A stretch of 64,000 nt of DNA, taken from Aureobasidium sp. EXF-3400 (lineage: Eukaryota > Ascomycota > Dothideomycetes > Dothideales > Saccotheciaceae). Below the pieces are notes generated by a model. It was not told the DNA's origin. It saw only the letters and a program-made list of their open reading frames with translations, and did not search any database. Below are positions 34,215-48,743 of the stretch, one piece after another. Positions within the stretch are counted from its first letter, which is position 1; every line of letters starts with the position of its first letter. The stretch is from positions 1 through 64,000 of the forward strand of contig SWBL01000181.1 in NCBI GenBank assembly GCA_024195585.1. Reading direction: 5' to 3'. The translations under genes were made by a program, and so were the position numbers.

Positions 34215-35588
34215 AGCTAATGGCTACTTTGGTGAAATCATGGCATCTTTGTGATTGCAATGTCCGGGAGTCAGGATAGAGGTCAAGCGTGGTTGCGGAA
34301 CATGCAAGGAGGTTTCTATTGAGTTGGTATACAACTCAAACAAACAAGGTAGTATCGAAGAATCGTAATTCAATCGAATCCTTTGGAATGCTGTAGGTTG
34401 GAACGGCCTCTTACCTCCTTTGTTCCTTGTACTTTGGTAAGACACGATGGGAGAGAGTCTCATCCTACTTCGACCCAAACAAAGGCGTCGCTGCCTAAAG
34501 CTATCTTCCATATACTTCATCTCCTTATTCTCGCCCTGACTGATCCAAGACTTGTTGTGCTTTACGAGATATGCCATACTGTCATCTTTCTAAAGCACAG
34601 AGATCTTTACTGTTTGCATATTAAAAGAGTCCACTCTTGACAGTTGTGGCTAACTCAAACCATATTCAAGCAGAGATTGCCCAGCGAAAAGGTCTGGTGG
34701 GATCAAATCGATTTGGGTTAACCCGATATAGACAAGAAACTTAGGTTCTAGAAACAGTAGGATCTGTGTGATAGAAAGCATCGACGACCCATGGTCGAGC
34801 ATCTAGGGATTCAAGAGGAGAAATGAGCTGGAGTCGCTATCCCTTGGTTGCATTCAAAGCAACAAGTATCATTTTATCAAGCATGCATTCTGTACGATCG
34901 GGGTGGATCAGCGTATCCATGATAGAAGCATCGCAAAAGCCTAATCGACTATATGCTCCAACGCACTAGAAGGCTTGCAACAATCTGCGCTCCATCAACG
35001 TACATGCTGCTGGTCTTTTCTCCTTTGAATATCTCGATTTCCTTGTACGACTTGTCAAAGTGGAGATGCTATAGAGAACGAGGAGATTGGGATGAGATGT
35101 TATGAAGAGGGCTGCTCCTTTGGTAGCATATCTATCAATGCTAGGCAGAACAAAGAGCGGGCATGACAAGCAAGAAAAAGGCACAGAGATAGAAAAGTAG
35201 AATCTGATTTATAGTATACCTATCGGGCTGCGATACTACTAACGACCCTCAGAATCCTTCTCAATTTGACCATCAAATCCTTTGCTCCCAGAATTCCTCA
35301 TGTCCTCACTACAGACCTCATTTCGGTTCACGCAGAAAAAAAAGGAAAAAGAAAATTCCAGATGCGGATACGCAAATCAACACGCTGCTTAGGCTTGTGT
35401 GTCTCAATAAAGCTGAAGAAGATCGAGTATAACTGACCTACTGGATACTAGTTTTTCGTCATCTGTCTTTTGAGCCACAGGACTATTGAATGTAGCTGTT
35501 TGTTGTGCATTCGCTCCTTGAGCCACGGAGGTGGGATTTTTGAACGGCAGATCATCAAATACACCATCGATTTAATGTCTGACCTAGC
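34215..35588. other. Gene-free interval
   Basis: About 1.37 kb with no supported gene. It has scattered short frames without domains and an A-rich stretch near 35335-35355. It lies between the dead coiled-coil gene and the 3' end of a membrane-protein gene. Confidence 0.5.
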
Positions 35589-37138
35589 TTAGGCATTTGG
35601 TATATATGCCTCCGAGGTCTGCACAGCGTCGTACCCTGTCTTCTGACTAAAGAAGGTGTTGGTTTGGGGCGAGAATCCGGATTGGGAGTAAACACTCATA
35701 GGAGTATTGTGAACGCTTCCGTGTCTCTGAACAAGACCGATTCGTGGACCGTTATGAGACCTTGAGCTCATAAGCCAATCGCGTAGATGATGATGCTTGG
35801 GACGGGTTCCACCGTTGTCTGACTGATGCGCAGCATGGACGATCCAGTCCAATGTTGAGTTGGGAACGCTATCGCAGAGTTCGCTGCTGCTGACGGCTTG
35901 GTTGGCATTGCCTCGATCATATTGTCTTTTGGTCCGGAGAAGCTGAATCTGGAGGTACAGCAAATAAACCATGAAGAAGAGAACCAGAGAGCAGACAAGG
36001 AACACTAGTGCGACGACTCCATAAGGGAACCGAGCACCCGGGAGCAGGCAGCCATATCGCAAGCCGCCGCTGGCAATGTTGATAGCATTTTGGGTTCCAG
36101 CAACCATGATGATAGAGTTCAGAAGTATCTCCAAGGTTTGACTAACAGAATCGGCGCCACCGTCAGGCTGGTCAGAGTTGAAACTTTCGAACAAGTTAGA
36201 CGAGAAGAAGGGAGCCCATGAGATCATCATAGGAGCGACGTTGATTTTGTTGCGGATATCATTGACCCATGATAAGGTAGTGTCAAGAGTGCATGTTTGA
36301 ACCTGCATCTGTTTGGAGATCCCTTCACTGTCGCTTTTCATGTCTACTGCAACTTTGAGGTCCCAAGGTTGTCCCCAAATAGTCGAGTTGGCTGAAATGA
36401 TGACCAGTTGAATGTCTGGGTTTGATAGTGCGAAAGGCTTAAAGTCCGGATAGAGATAGCCTGGAGACCTCAGTTCCTCTGCGATTGCTTCGTCGGATTT
36501 GTTATAGAATGAAACAATTGGAGATGAGGTCTTGCATATCCAGGAGCCAATAACGTCGTTATCGCTAGGAAAGAAGATGTCGAGCTTTGTGGGATCAAAG
36601 GCTCTGTAGATACCCTGATCTCCAGTCTGATCTCCGAGAGAGACCCGGCTTAGCTGTGCAGCTTGTGTATACAAGGCGGCAGCACCATAAGGCGACGGGT
36701 TGTAACCGCTGTTCACATCGGACACCAGGATTCCTGTTTGGAACTCACAATCACGGGGCATTTCGACCGCGACCACCAGATTTGTGAATAGATCGCAACC
36801 AAGACTGATCAACCCGGTCAAGATCATGAGAGAACCCATCCAACCTCCTGGCATGGTACGGAGTCTCATCGTGGTCAGGATGGGCCCGAAACCCCTAAGC
36901 CATCCAAGCATACCTGTTGACAACAAAGTCAGCGTGATCAGTGCAATTCGGCGGATCAGGACTCAAGACACTCACTAGCAACGTTGACATCTAAGCCACG
37001 GAGAAGTCTTATCTTGGCGCGCAGGTGGAGGCATCTATCGCCTAGCAAGCAAACAAGCATCAAAGCCGCAATGAAGTAGACTCGAAGTATGATGCGAGCT
37101 GTCGAAGACAGAATGAATATATCTGCGAAGATCTGCAT
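35589..37138 (-). CDS. Hypothetical multi-span membrane protein
   Basis: Exon 1 (37138-36976) and exon 2 (36913-35589) join across a 62-nt GTGAGT..CAACAG intron to give 495 residues. I do not recognise a named family. Hydrophobic spans are visible at about residues 16-34 (exon 1), 77-100 (exon 2 start) and 357-385 (VVALVFLVCSLVLFFMVYLL). Between them lies a region of about 250 residues with several Asn-X-Ser/Thr sites (NKS, NST) and few charged clusters, which would be extracellular or lumenal. The tail of about 110 residues is Ser/His/Gln-rich and probably cytoplasmic. The layout resembles fungus-specific surface proteins of unknown function. A TATA box lies about 60 bases upstream of the start. 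Confidence 0.8.
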
Positions 37139-37197
37139 GTTTTGTTGTAGTGATTATGAAAATGTGAAGCAAGTGTTGCAGTGAGGGCTCTGGCTCT

Positions 37198-37205
37198 TTT
37201 TATAT
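37198..37205 (-). promoter_or_regulatory. TATA box of the membrane-protein gene
   Basis: TATATAAA on the minus strand, about 60-67 bases upstream of the ATG at 37138. Distance and orientation fit a core promoter for that gene. Confidence 0.65.
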
Positions 37206-38196
37206 AACCTCGCAACGCTTGATCATTGGATCCAAGGCATACGATACAATCATAGACGAGGTGACAAGGTTAAGAGAGAATCCAATGTCCGACACAATTG
37301 GATTGCGCGGGGCGTATGGAACACTGCAGCTGCCCTGAGATGGCGTTCAATGAAGCGTTACTTTTTCGCTTCGATGGTGCTCTAGTAAGCGCGTTGATGC
37401 ACCAAAGCATCGCTTGCAGAACTGATCCTAGGTGGCAGTTCGACTAGCCGCCTGTACAGGGCTTACTGATACACAGTCGAGAGTTCCGCAATCGTCGTCC
37501 CCGACGCACCAGTGGCTTTGTCATGCCAGTCGGTGTCGTCTTGTGAAGTGCCACACGCGTAGAGTGGTTGTCGATGACATAGAGAACGCGCAACGCCCAC
37601 GCATAAATGCAAGTACGGCAAGTACTTGACTTATCGTCAGCTTTCTGCCCCAGGATTTGGCTAGATCATGCATGCGGCGGTCGGAGTTGGCTAACACCAC
37701 TGTGATTGGAGTCCGGGTGGCGCCTACGCCCAGTAAAGTTGGCTAGTCTCCGGACTATGCAGTATTGGCTAGCGTCAAGACCGCACGACTTCGATTACAG
37801 CCCTCAGCCGAGATATTTCTGGTCACCAATTCAACGAGCTGAGAAATCACTCGCGTTGAACTGGTCTGATTCCAATTATAGCAGCGCCATCGATACATGA
37901 CATACGGATCCGCTCACGCGAATAATGGAGAATGTCATAATTGTCTATATTGCGATTATATGGCTATGAGACTACGATGCTGTCATTTAATGAATTCTGG
38001 ATAATGACAAGAGATGGGAGTTTGCTTAGAGCTATATTACACAGCAACGAATTGTTAATGTTTGGTGATTCTTGAATATTCATTTGAAACCCTCATGAGC
38101 AAATCCGCCATCCAAACAGTGACAACCACAACCTAAATAGCCCCGACCGTAGAACAGGTGCACATGTCCGACGTGTATACAATCGCATTGGATATT
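37206..38196. other. Gene-free interval with dispersed repeat
   Basis: No gene is supported. Short plus-strand frames at 37432-37900 show no domain. The right part contains copy B of the repeat shared with 25.7 kb. Several CCGGA/TCCGG motifs occur near 37710-37755. Confidence 0.5.
37961..38075 (+). repeat. Dispersed repeat, copy B
   Basis: Second copy of the repeat at 25744-25876, same orientation. It begins with TATGGCTATGAGACTA and shares four further blocks in the same order, ending at ATGTTTGGTGATTCTTG. It lies about 120 bases beyond the 3' end of the SDR gene. Confidence 0.55.
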
Positions 38197-39012
38197 CTAG
38201 AGTGCTGTCCATCCTTGATCGACAGGTAAATAGACGCCGTTGATAGATGCAGCAGCGTCAGAGCAAAGGAACACGACAGCTGCTGCTACATTCTTGACAG
38301 GTGAAGATCCCTGAGCCGTGGCCATCGCCTTCTCACGGACGATTGCCATGCCTTCCTGATTGTAGCCAGCAGAAAAAGCCGTGCCAATGTTCGTCTCCAT
38401 TCCGCCAGGCAAGACAGCATTACATCGAATGCCCTTGCTGCCATAGAAAACGGCAGTGTTCTTGGTGAGGCCGAGGATGGCGTGCTTTGAGGCGGTATAA
38501 GCAACGCCTACATGATAGGTCAGCTTGTAAAGTCAAACGCTTCAACATCCTGACATACCTGCGGCAAAACCACGTAGTCCGCCAATGGAAGCAATATTGA
38601 CAATACATCCTGGGACATTCTTTTCCATCATGTGCTGTACGGCAGCCTTGGAGATCATGATTGGCGCGGTAAGATTGATGGCGATCACTTTGTTATAAGT
38701 TTCCATATCCAGCGTGCCTACAGGATCCATCTTGTCCATCACACCTGCATTGTTAATCACAAAGTCCACCTTGCCAAATCGTTCGATGGCATCTTCGAAG
38801 AGCTTGGTCACTTCGCTTTGCTGGGCAATGTTACAATGCAATGTCAGGATCTTGCTGGACTCAACAGAGGAGTGTGATTCCCGAAAATTCTGTAGCGCGT
38901 CGTTGTTGATGTCGCAAACGACTACGTTGCAGCCAGCTGTGAGAAAAGCGTCGGATATGGCCAGTCCGAGTCCTCCACAGCCTCCTGTGACCAGTGCTGT
39001 CTTGCCGTCCAT
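38197..39012 (-). CDS. Short-chain dehydrogenase/reductase (SDR)
   Basis: Two exons, 39012-38559 and 38507-38197, give 254 residues, the classic SDR length. Visible motifs are the NAD(P)-binding TGGCGGLGLA near residue 8, an Asp after the second strand (VCDINND) that favours NAD over NADP, NNAG in INNAGVMD, the catalytic Ser in VNIASIG, and YTASK with the catalytic Tyr and Lys just after the splice join. The C-terminal PVDQGW is typical of the 3-oxoacyl-ACP-reductase-like subgroup. The frame is open about 100 bases further upstream but without an ATG, so 39012 is the start. The substrate cannot be told. Confidence 0.9.
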
Positions 39013-40308
39013 ATTGATCCTGCACACGGCGAGTTGCGGATCGGTTTCTGCTCTCGTGATACCGGCGGATTCGTCTTGATTGGTTGGGTATTGGTCGAGG
39101 CTTGGATGCAAGCTTGCAGACGCGGAAAGATGAGTGGGGATACGAGTAACAAGTGTTACTGATCACGATATTTTTTGGGATGTCGTGAAGTTCTGGGGAT
39201 AAGGAATCAAAGTCTATTAGAAAGTCAATGATGCAGAACATAGAAAGTTAATATAAACACCGGCCTCGCTATTCAAACAGCGTGATATACCGTGAGGGGT
39301 CCGGAAAAGTGTGGGGTTTGGGTTTCTTTTCGGGACCGGGACCTCGGTGTAATTCCGTCGTGCCCATCGCCGGGCGCGCACAGACCTTGTCGCGGAAAGC
39401 CGTCACCCTGGACGGAGTAGTCTCCTTGTATCTTGATTCCTGTCAATGCGATCGTATAACACGTAGGAGAGGCTCATTACTGATATATGGCTACCGGGGC
39501 TCTGTCTCCCTTTCTCTCAAGATCTCCACCTTTGTTGGGCGAGGAGCCTCATCTCATCTCTACTTGAATTAAGGGCAATCACTCGTGCGCCTCGCCCATC
39601 CCACTGTTAATGCGAAGTTTGTGCAGTTCGTTTCGACTGTGTCCTTGAGTTTGGGTAGACTTACCACTACCGCATACCATACATCAGGCTTGTGGATCCT
39701 TCTGCCATGGAGAAGCCTCGTGGAAGCCTCGCAGAAGCTTTGTAGACGCTGGAAGTTGCGTCTCCCGGAGCATATACCTTTCCTTGCAAATTTACCTGAT
39801 TCACACCGAGTACAATACAAGACAGTATCGACATCCCAACACACAAGCCTGACATTTGATGCGATGACTCAAGACATCGGGACTCAGGTCCATGCACTGG
39901 GCACCATGCCGACCTTGGTATAAGTCGCCTTGTGTTTCCAATATACATAAGCTTACGAGTGTGCACAGTTTCGGCATCCCTGGAAAGCGGCCTACATACC
40001 GAAAATTCTCAACAAGTAGGATGATGTCATCATTATATCGAAACAGAGGTCGAAACCTCTTGAATAGGCCGAATTGACTCCGTCCTGGTATTCGCGTGAG
40101 CTTACCAAGCCTCGGGCCCTGCACCTATCCGTGGTCCGTCTCTTAAGTGCAAGTCCTCATCTGCAAATCATCACACGGCATGGCTACCACTTGAATTCGG
40201 CAGATATATCTCTTGTCCTCAACTCAGTTCCCTTGGAAGTATTTAAACAATGCCGCAGACTGCTTGGTCACGGATATCAAGTCGAGTGCATCCCTCGCCA
40301 TAACGACA
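39013..40308. other. Divergent promoter region, no gene seen
   Basis: About 1.3 kb between the divergent SDR and lipase-like genes. An AT-rich TTAATATAAAC element lies near 39248-39258, a possible core promoter of the SDR gene. Short open frames on both strands have no domain signals. Confidence 0.5.
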
Positions 40309-42258
<1,950 letters not shown>

Positions 42259-43660
42259 TGAAAGGATTGCTGTGGCGTTTTTAAAGGACCAGTAAGTCCG
42301 TTGTCTTCTTGAGTTGCATAGTAGCTTATTCCCACAACTGCAGGTCCAAATGTACAATGCTTTGGAAAAAGCATTCTTCCAACTTGAATTTCTGTAGTAC
42401 TTTATGGAACGGGGTGTAAATCTCGGGCGCCTTGTCGCAAAGTAGCGCAACATATAGAAGCTGCATATCAATTTTTTCAAAAACCCTGAACATGTACACC
42501 TGTAGGCAATCGAGTCGAGATTGCGATGGCGGAAAGGTTGTCCTCTTCTCATTTGCGCACCATAACAGACTCCTTGTCTCAAGTAACGCACGACAATTTC
42601 CATCGCGGAATTGTGATTCCTTCCTAACGTACTGAGTACGGTGTGCCACCTAGGAACCATCAATTCCCTGAGTCTGTTCTTGTCCCTGCATATTGCATCT
42701 TCTAGCGCGAGGCTCGACACTGGGTAGTGGCCAAGTCCTTACTGTTGAACAACCTAGAAAAGGGAATGGATACGTACATATCTCAGTAACGTTGTAAAAC
42801 AACTAACCAAAATTTCAATGAAAGAAAGGTACTTGGAAGATGTACAAGTATAACCGAATAATTAGGGACTTCGCGAATGAACAGAATAACAAAGTTTCGT
42901 CGCGTGACTTGGTCCGTAAAGTGACATGCAGAGCCCCTGGAGGGATGCACCTGCAGGAAGCTTGTGCAACGAGAGTTTCCGGACAACGCTTTCCACTAGC
43001 AACGTTCATGCAGGTTATCGACCAACCATTCAAACGGTCTCAGCCGCACTCGAGAAAGCGACAACTACATTGTTCTCTCGTGCCCATAAAGTTGTTAATC
43101 AAACAGTATCAATATATTCGAGAACTAAATCAAGCATAGATAAGGCGACCAGTCTTGGAGTATCAAGATAGCGGTACCTTGATCGCGGGAGTAGGCATTA
43201 TTTCGCGGTTGTGAATTTATGTATTCTTTTTCCAACAACGGTCTATTGTATCTGCTGAAGCTATCGATCTATCCCGCACATGTACTTCTACCTACAACCT
43301 CCACATGTCGCACTCAGCTCGTGGGGATCAGCGCTCTAACGAACATCAGCGATCTTTTCCCAAACTCCACAAGATCCCCTAAAGACGTCGCTCTATCACA
43401 TATGAGACATATAGGGCAAGCATTCAATGGCTTACCTGCTTTACTTGGGGATGCGCATTGGCATCCCTGCAGAGGGGGCTATGATCTGCTCCGGAGCTGA
43501 GGGCTAGGGAAAACATGCTTTGCTACCGTCAGCATTTGTTTTTACATAAGATCGTTTGATATTCCTAGTCAACTATATCCGGATCTCTCTCTCGGTCCAT
43601 CTCTCACATCCATCTCCTTTGCTTCTGACCGACTTCTTTTGCCCTATCAACCTGCATGCA
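42259..43660. other. Gene-free interval
   Basis: About 1.4 kb with no supported gene. Two overlapping plus-strand frames at 42840-43171 lack domains and start codons of convincing context. The right end has a C/T-rich leader before the acyltransferase gene. Confidence 0.5.
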
Positions 43661-45387
43661 ATGAGTCAAACAAGAGAAGTGTTAGACGATGACAGGGCTG
43701 CAGAAGGTCACAAACTACTGGATCTGGAAAAGCTCGACCGCAGAGATGATTTTCTCGATGGCCACAACATCAAAACCACGACAGCTTCCCTGCGCTCACC
43801 CATTGGACGCCGCATCAGCATTACTTCCGTACTCAAAGATGGACTACCACGACTATTTATACTATCAAAATCTTGGAAACAGTTGCTGTTTTTCTTAATA
43901 CCAACATTCATCCAATCCCGTTATCTACCTCGTCGAATTGGTCAAAAGCGACCTTTGCATCCGACAGCATGGTTGGATGGCATGAGAGGAATCGCAGCTT
44001 TCTGCGTCTTCATGGATCATCTGGCATACTCCAACCATGACACATACACAGCATATGGGTATGAGTCATCCAACTATGAATGGTTCAAATTGCCCTTGCT
44101 ACGATTTTTATACACCGGAGCTTCACAAGTTGCCATTTTCTTCGTTGTGTCGGGATACGCACTGAGTTACAAACCAGTCAAACAGATGAGAAACGGAGAA
44201 AGAGAAGGATTACTCACAACACTATCTTCCTCGGTGTTCAGAAGAGCTATAAGGCTATATCTACCTTGTGTCGCTTCCACCCTCCTCGTCATCTTATGGG
44301 TCAGGTTAGGGTTCTACGAGATGACAAGGGATTTTGCCTCCAACGACAAACTCTTGACAGGAAGGAGAGAACATCATCCCTGGAGGTATGAGACTTTGTG
44401 GAAACAGTTGGGTGTTTGGGCGGTCAAGATGTGGAGCTTTTTCAATCCGTTCGATTCCAACATGAAGATTGGCGATGGAGCATTGGATATTGATGGACAC
44501 CTTTGGACTATACCTGTTGAGTTTGTGAGTTTTCGGTCTTCTCTCCTTTCACTCCTCACACTCTTCGATCTCCCATCTGTACTTCATGACTTCCATACAA
44601 ATTCGGATCAACTTTGACATGCCAGATGACTAATGTGACATGCCAGAGAGCATCGCTAGTCCTGTACCTCTCGCAACTAGGCCTATCCCGCCTCAAACCC
44701 ACCCTCAGAATCCCAATCCTCATCGGACTGATTCTCTACGTCCACCAGATAAACCGCTGGGAACTCCTCCTCTTCTACTCCGGATTTCTTCTCTGCGAAT
44801 TGGATTTCCGTCGACAGTCATTTGCCTCCACAACCTCTTCTCCATTATCACCCATGTCTCCAACTCCTTCTGTCTTCTCTAAACCGACTGAAACCTCAAG
44901 ATTGTGGTCAACGATTTATTACATGACGTTCATCTTGGGATTGTACTTTGGCTCCCAACCAGCACGAGACCTGGAACACGCACCTGGATGGCAAACCCTG
45001 TCCACCATAATCCCCAGCCATATAAACCCGCGCGACCGCTACTTCCCAAATCTGGGCGCCATTCTCCTAATCTGGTCAACCTCTTCGCACCAACCTCTAC
45101 AATCCATCTTCACATACCCGATAATTCAGTACCTGGGTAAGATTTCTTATCCTTTGTACCTGATGCATGGAGCAGTGATTCACACATTGAGTTACGGTAT
45201 TATGGATTTCATGTGGGGCAGCTTGGGAAGAGACACTGTGTTGAGGAAAGAGATTGGATTCGGGGTTGCGGCTGTTTGGGTTGTGGTTGTCACTGTTTGG
45301 ATGGCGGATTTGTTCATGAGGGCTATAGATACGCCGACTGTCCGGTTTGCAAAGTGGTTGGAGGGCAAGTGTACCATGGAAACTTGA
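43661..45387 (+). CDS. Acyltransferase-3 family membrane protein
   Basis: Exons 43661-44524 and 44647-45387, with a 122-nt intron, give 534 residues. The N-terminal 100 residues are hydrophilic and cytoplasmic. The membrane part then opens with LDGMRGIAAFCVFMDH, the signature of the acyltransferase 3 family with its conserved His, followed by IFFVVSGYALS, FRRAIRLYLP, IDGHLWTIPVEF across the splice join, and a last block with YLGKISYPLYLMHGAVI. About ten hydrophobic spans are visible. Bacterial members acylate sugars or lipids; fungal members include surface-contact-induced proteins and enzymes modifying secondary metabolites or polysaccharides. The acceptor here is unknown. No biosynthetic cluster surrounds it. 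It is convergent with the alpha-galactosidase gene. Confidence 0.88.
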
Positions 45388-45542
45388 AATCTGCCATACG
45401 TACAAGTGGTTTGTCTGTTAATGCGATAACATAAAATTGTAGGAGAGGCTCGATTTGGACAGATTTACGTGGTTCAGCGCGTGTAGAATGCATCTCAATT
45501 GCATCGGTTATGATGAGATGGGTCAAAAATTGGTTCTGCAGC

Positions 45543-47842
45543 TCACTCCTTGTACAACCAAATCAGCATACTCTGGTAATCAGCAATCTGCCATGCCAAA
45601 TTCAGTCCTCCATTCATCAACGTGTTTCCGCTCAGTGTGCCGTTGTACAGGTTACTCGAGTATCTTGCCGTAGCATTCAACCCCTGCATCCGCAATGGTG
45701 GCGGCGCAGGCTTGATCATAGCTTGTTGCTGGAATGCAAACACCACGGCTGTGCTCTCATCTTGAGAGATCAACTGTACAGCTGGCCAATTTGTGTCACC
45801 AGGCCATGCAAGACGGTAGAATGAACCGGAAATGACGATGGGATTGATCTTCTCATGTGTAGCCAGAATACCAGGGATCGCCGCACGCTCCTCCTCGCTG
45901 AGATCAACCGGGTTGAGCTCAAACCCGAATGAGCCACACATTAGTGCAACGTGTGCGCGATATTCAATCGAGATGTTGCGGTTGGTCAAGCCGTTGGGTA
46001 CCTTGGATACATGACAGGCCATCGAGGAAGGAGGATATGCAAGAGAAGTGCCCATCTGAATGGTCAAGCGGTCCGAGGCGTCGGTGTTGTCAGATGTCCA
46101 TGATTGAGGATAGTAGTGCAAGATGCCTGCATCAAAGCGACCACCGCCTGAGGCACAACCTTCCCAGAGAATCGATGGGTACGAGCCTGTCAGGTTGTCC
46201 ATGACGCGATACATGCCCAGGGTGTATGCATAATCTGCGGCTGGTGACGACATTTCATGGATACCTCTGTTGTTGTCCCACTTGATGTATGAGATGTTGG
46301 CAGACTTGATGATGTTTGGAATAGCATTGATGAGGTAATCTTGAACTTCTGGGAGTCCGAGGTTGAGGACAAGTTGATTGCGGGTAAGTGTGCGTACGTG
46401 TTTGCCAGCATACATGACCCAATCAGGATGTTCATGATATAGTGTAGAGTTGGGGTTGACCATCTCTGGCTCAACCCAGATTCCAAACGAGAGGTCCTTG
46501 GTGGTGTTTGCGACTGCGTAGCTATCAACAGCATCGACATACGGGCCAAGGCCATCAGGGAATCGAGCAGGATTGGGTGTCCAGTCTCCAAGGCCAGCAG
46601 TGTCATTCGTGCGTGCATAAGGTGCAGTACCGAACCATCCATCATCCATGACAAACAGGTTGATACCGAGTTCAGCAGTTTCTTGAGCAAGAGTCTCGAG
46701 CGAAGTCTGATTGATGTCAGCACCGAGACCCTCCCACGAGTTGAGAAGAGCTGGTCTGGTCTCGAAGGTGTGGTTCGATCTGGAGAGATGATTACGATAT
46801 AGATCGTGGAAAGATCTGGACATGCCTCCAATACCCTGAGATGAATATATGCCAACCGCTTCAGGAGATTGGAATGTTTCGCCAGGTCCAACAGGAATGC
46901 TAGCATGGAGTGGATTCAAGCCAAGTAAGACGCGAACTAAGCCGTGAGAGAATCGTTCAGCAGTTGCTGCAAAACTGCCAGTGTAGACGAGGTTAAATCC
47001 CCAAGCTTCTCCAGTAGTCTCGGTTGTGGTGGGAGAGTGGAGTGCAAAGAAGGGGTTGTGAACGTGAGAAGAATATCCTTCAGTACTTCTGAAGCTAGTC
47101 TCGCCAAAGTCAACATTTCTGATGACTCTATTGGCTTCATGAGACCAATCGCCTTGCAGTTCAAGCATTTTCAGATCGAGATTGGGCAAGTCTGTGCTGA
47201 AACTTGCTGCTCGTTCAATAGAGATGTTATTGGTACCATTGTTGGTGATCTGGAAACTTCTTGCAATGGCGTTGTACTCGGGAAAGACTGAGTATGACAG
47301 AGCAGCAGAGACATCCGAGTAGTTGTCATAGAGTTTGACAATCAAGGTTGTGACGTCTCCAGCATTTCCATATGTTGCAGGAAGCCCGAGAAGTGCGGGC
47401 TTGCCTTGAACGATTTCATGGCTCTGATATGTGAAGGCAGAGACAGTATCACCATCAGCATGACTGATGTGAATGGCAGGAAGACGGAAATCGCTACGGC
47501 CGACATCTGGGAACTCGCGACGAACATTGGTCAAGCCAGGAGTGCCGATGTTGTCAAGTCCAGTTGACCAGCCACTGTTTGATATCTGAGCAGGACCGGT
47601 GAAATCATCTACTGGTCCTCCGAAATGGTCTGAGACGAGATCACTAGATCGAGGATCAACGTGGAAGCGATACGAAACATCAGCGCCAGTCAAGGTGAAA
47701 TTTGTGCCCGTGGCAACGATGTCTAAAGCATGTCTTAGCGTCCGAATCACATTTAACTCTAGAATGTTAACGCACCTCCATTGACACAAGCCAATAAACC
47801 AGCAGCCAGCGAAAGCTGGAACAGACGATTGACGAAATACAT
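45543..47842 (-). CDS. aglC: Secreted alpha-galactosidase, GH36
   Basis: Exon 1 (47842-47776) and exon 2 (47722-45543) give 748 residues, the size of fungal GH36 enzymes such as AglC. A signal peptide is encoded mainly by exon 1 (LFQLSLAAGLLACVNG). The catalytic barrel contains FVMDDGWFG, IKWDNNRG with the nucleophile Asp near residue 504, and SDNTDASDR with the acid/base Asp near 564. ILWEGCASGGGRFDAGILHY lies between them. The enzyme removes terminal alpha-1,6-galactose from melibiose, raffinose family sugars or galactomannan outside the cell. Many N-glycosylation sites are present. A TATA box lies 56 bases upstream and a GTGGGG motif, matching the CreA consensus, about 150 bases upstream, so carbon repression is plausible. 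Confidence 0.93.
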
Positions 47843-47897
47843 CTCGAGCAAGCTATGGTCAATAAGACTCTCACGCCATTAAGGTAGGGCGCATTGT

Positions 47898-47903
47898 TTA
47901 TAT
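47898..47903 (-). promoter_or_regulatory. TATA box of the alpha-galactosidase gene
   Basis: TATAAA on the minus strand about 56 bases upstream of the ATG at 47842. A CreA-like GTGGGG on the plus strand lies near 47992, further upstream. Confidence 0.6.
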
Positions 47904-48743
47904 GTGTCACGACATGATCGGCAGAATGCTGGCTTGGCTGCTTGTTGATCATGCGACAAAACTTGGAGATCGACATGAGATGTGGGCAAGGTGGGGTAAA
48001 CTGTGTTAGAGGGCAAAGCAAGTGGTGGATAAATCGTTTGCCTTCCCGTTTTTCCTGCTGCGCACATGGCACACTGTAAAGGTTGGACATGATTTTGGAT
48101 GCAACTCTAGCGATCAGTCGGACCGAGTGCTGCATCGAAATACAAGGTCTCTGCTATTTGCCAAGTATATCAATTGCTCATATACCTCGCCTTGCATCGT
48201 GGACTGCACAACCATTGACTTGATAGAAAGGCCGTCAATTCCAGGACAGATGTAGGTGACCACTTCTTTGAACTCGGTCAAGGCTTCCATAAATCGTTAT
48301 ACGAACGGGACGAGAGATTTATGTATACAGACAGAAAAGCCAGACAGAGTGACGTGCGGGAAACATCCCCAGCCTCTTTGTGGAGTTGAAGCCTCAAAAG
48401 CGGGGTGTGGTTGGCGGCAGACACACGGCCCGATATCGCCATATCCTCCCCATGTGCTAAAGGTATGATGCAAGTAGCTGTAAAAATGCACAATCTTAAT
48501 CAGAAACAGAACAATGTTTACTAAGGAGCGACAGATCATAGACTCTCTGTGGCTATGCCTATATTTCCAAAAGCGATCGCGCATTTTCATAGCGTATACT
48601 CTGCTTTCTGCGTAGTCGGTGTACCATGCTTCCAATTGGAAGTCATAGATCTTGGCACATGGTATACTCGAGTATAAGTCTATTGTAAGAATTATGCATT
48701 TTGTGGAAGTATGCATGTGATGGTATGTTCGCTATGCACATGA
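47904..48743. other. Intergenic, no gene seen
   Basis: About 0.84 kb between the alpha-galactosidase promoter and the 3' end of the isoorotate decarboxylase gene. A minus-strand frame at 48297-48716 shows no domain and is not accepted. Confidence 0.5.

Noticed and set aside
42840..43171. Two overlapping plus-strand frames downstream of the lipase gene
   Set aside because: No domain, no splice partner and poor start context.
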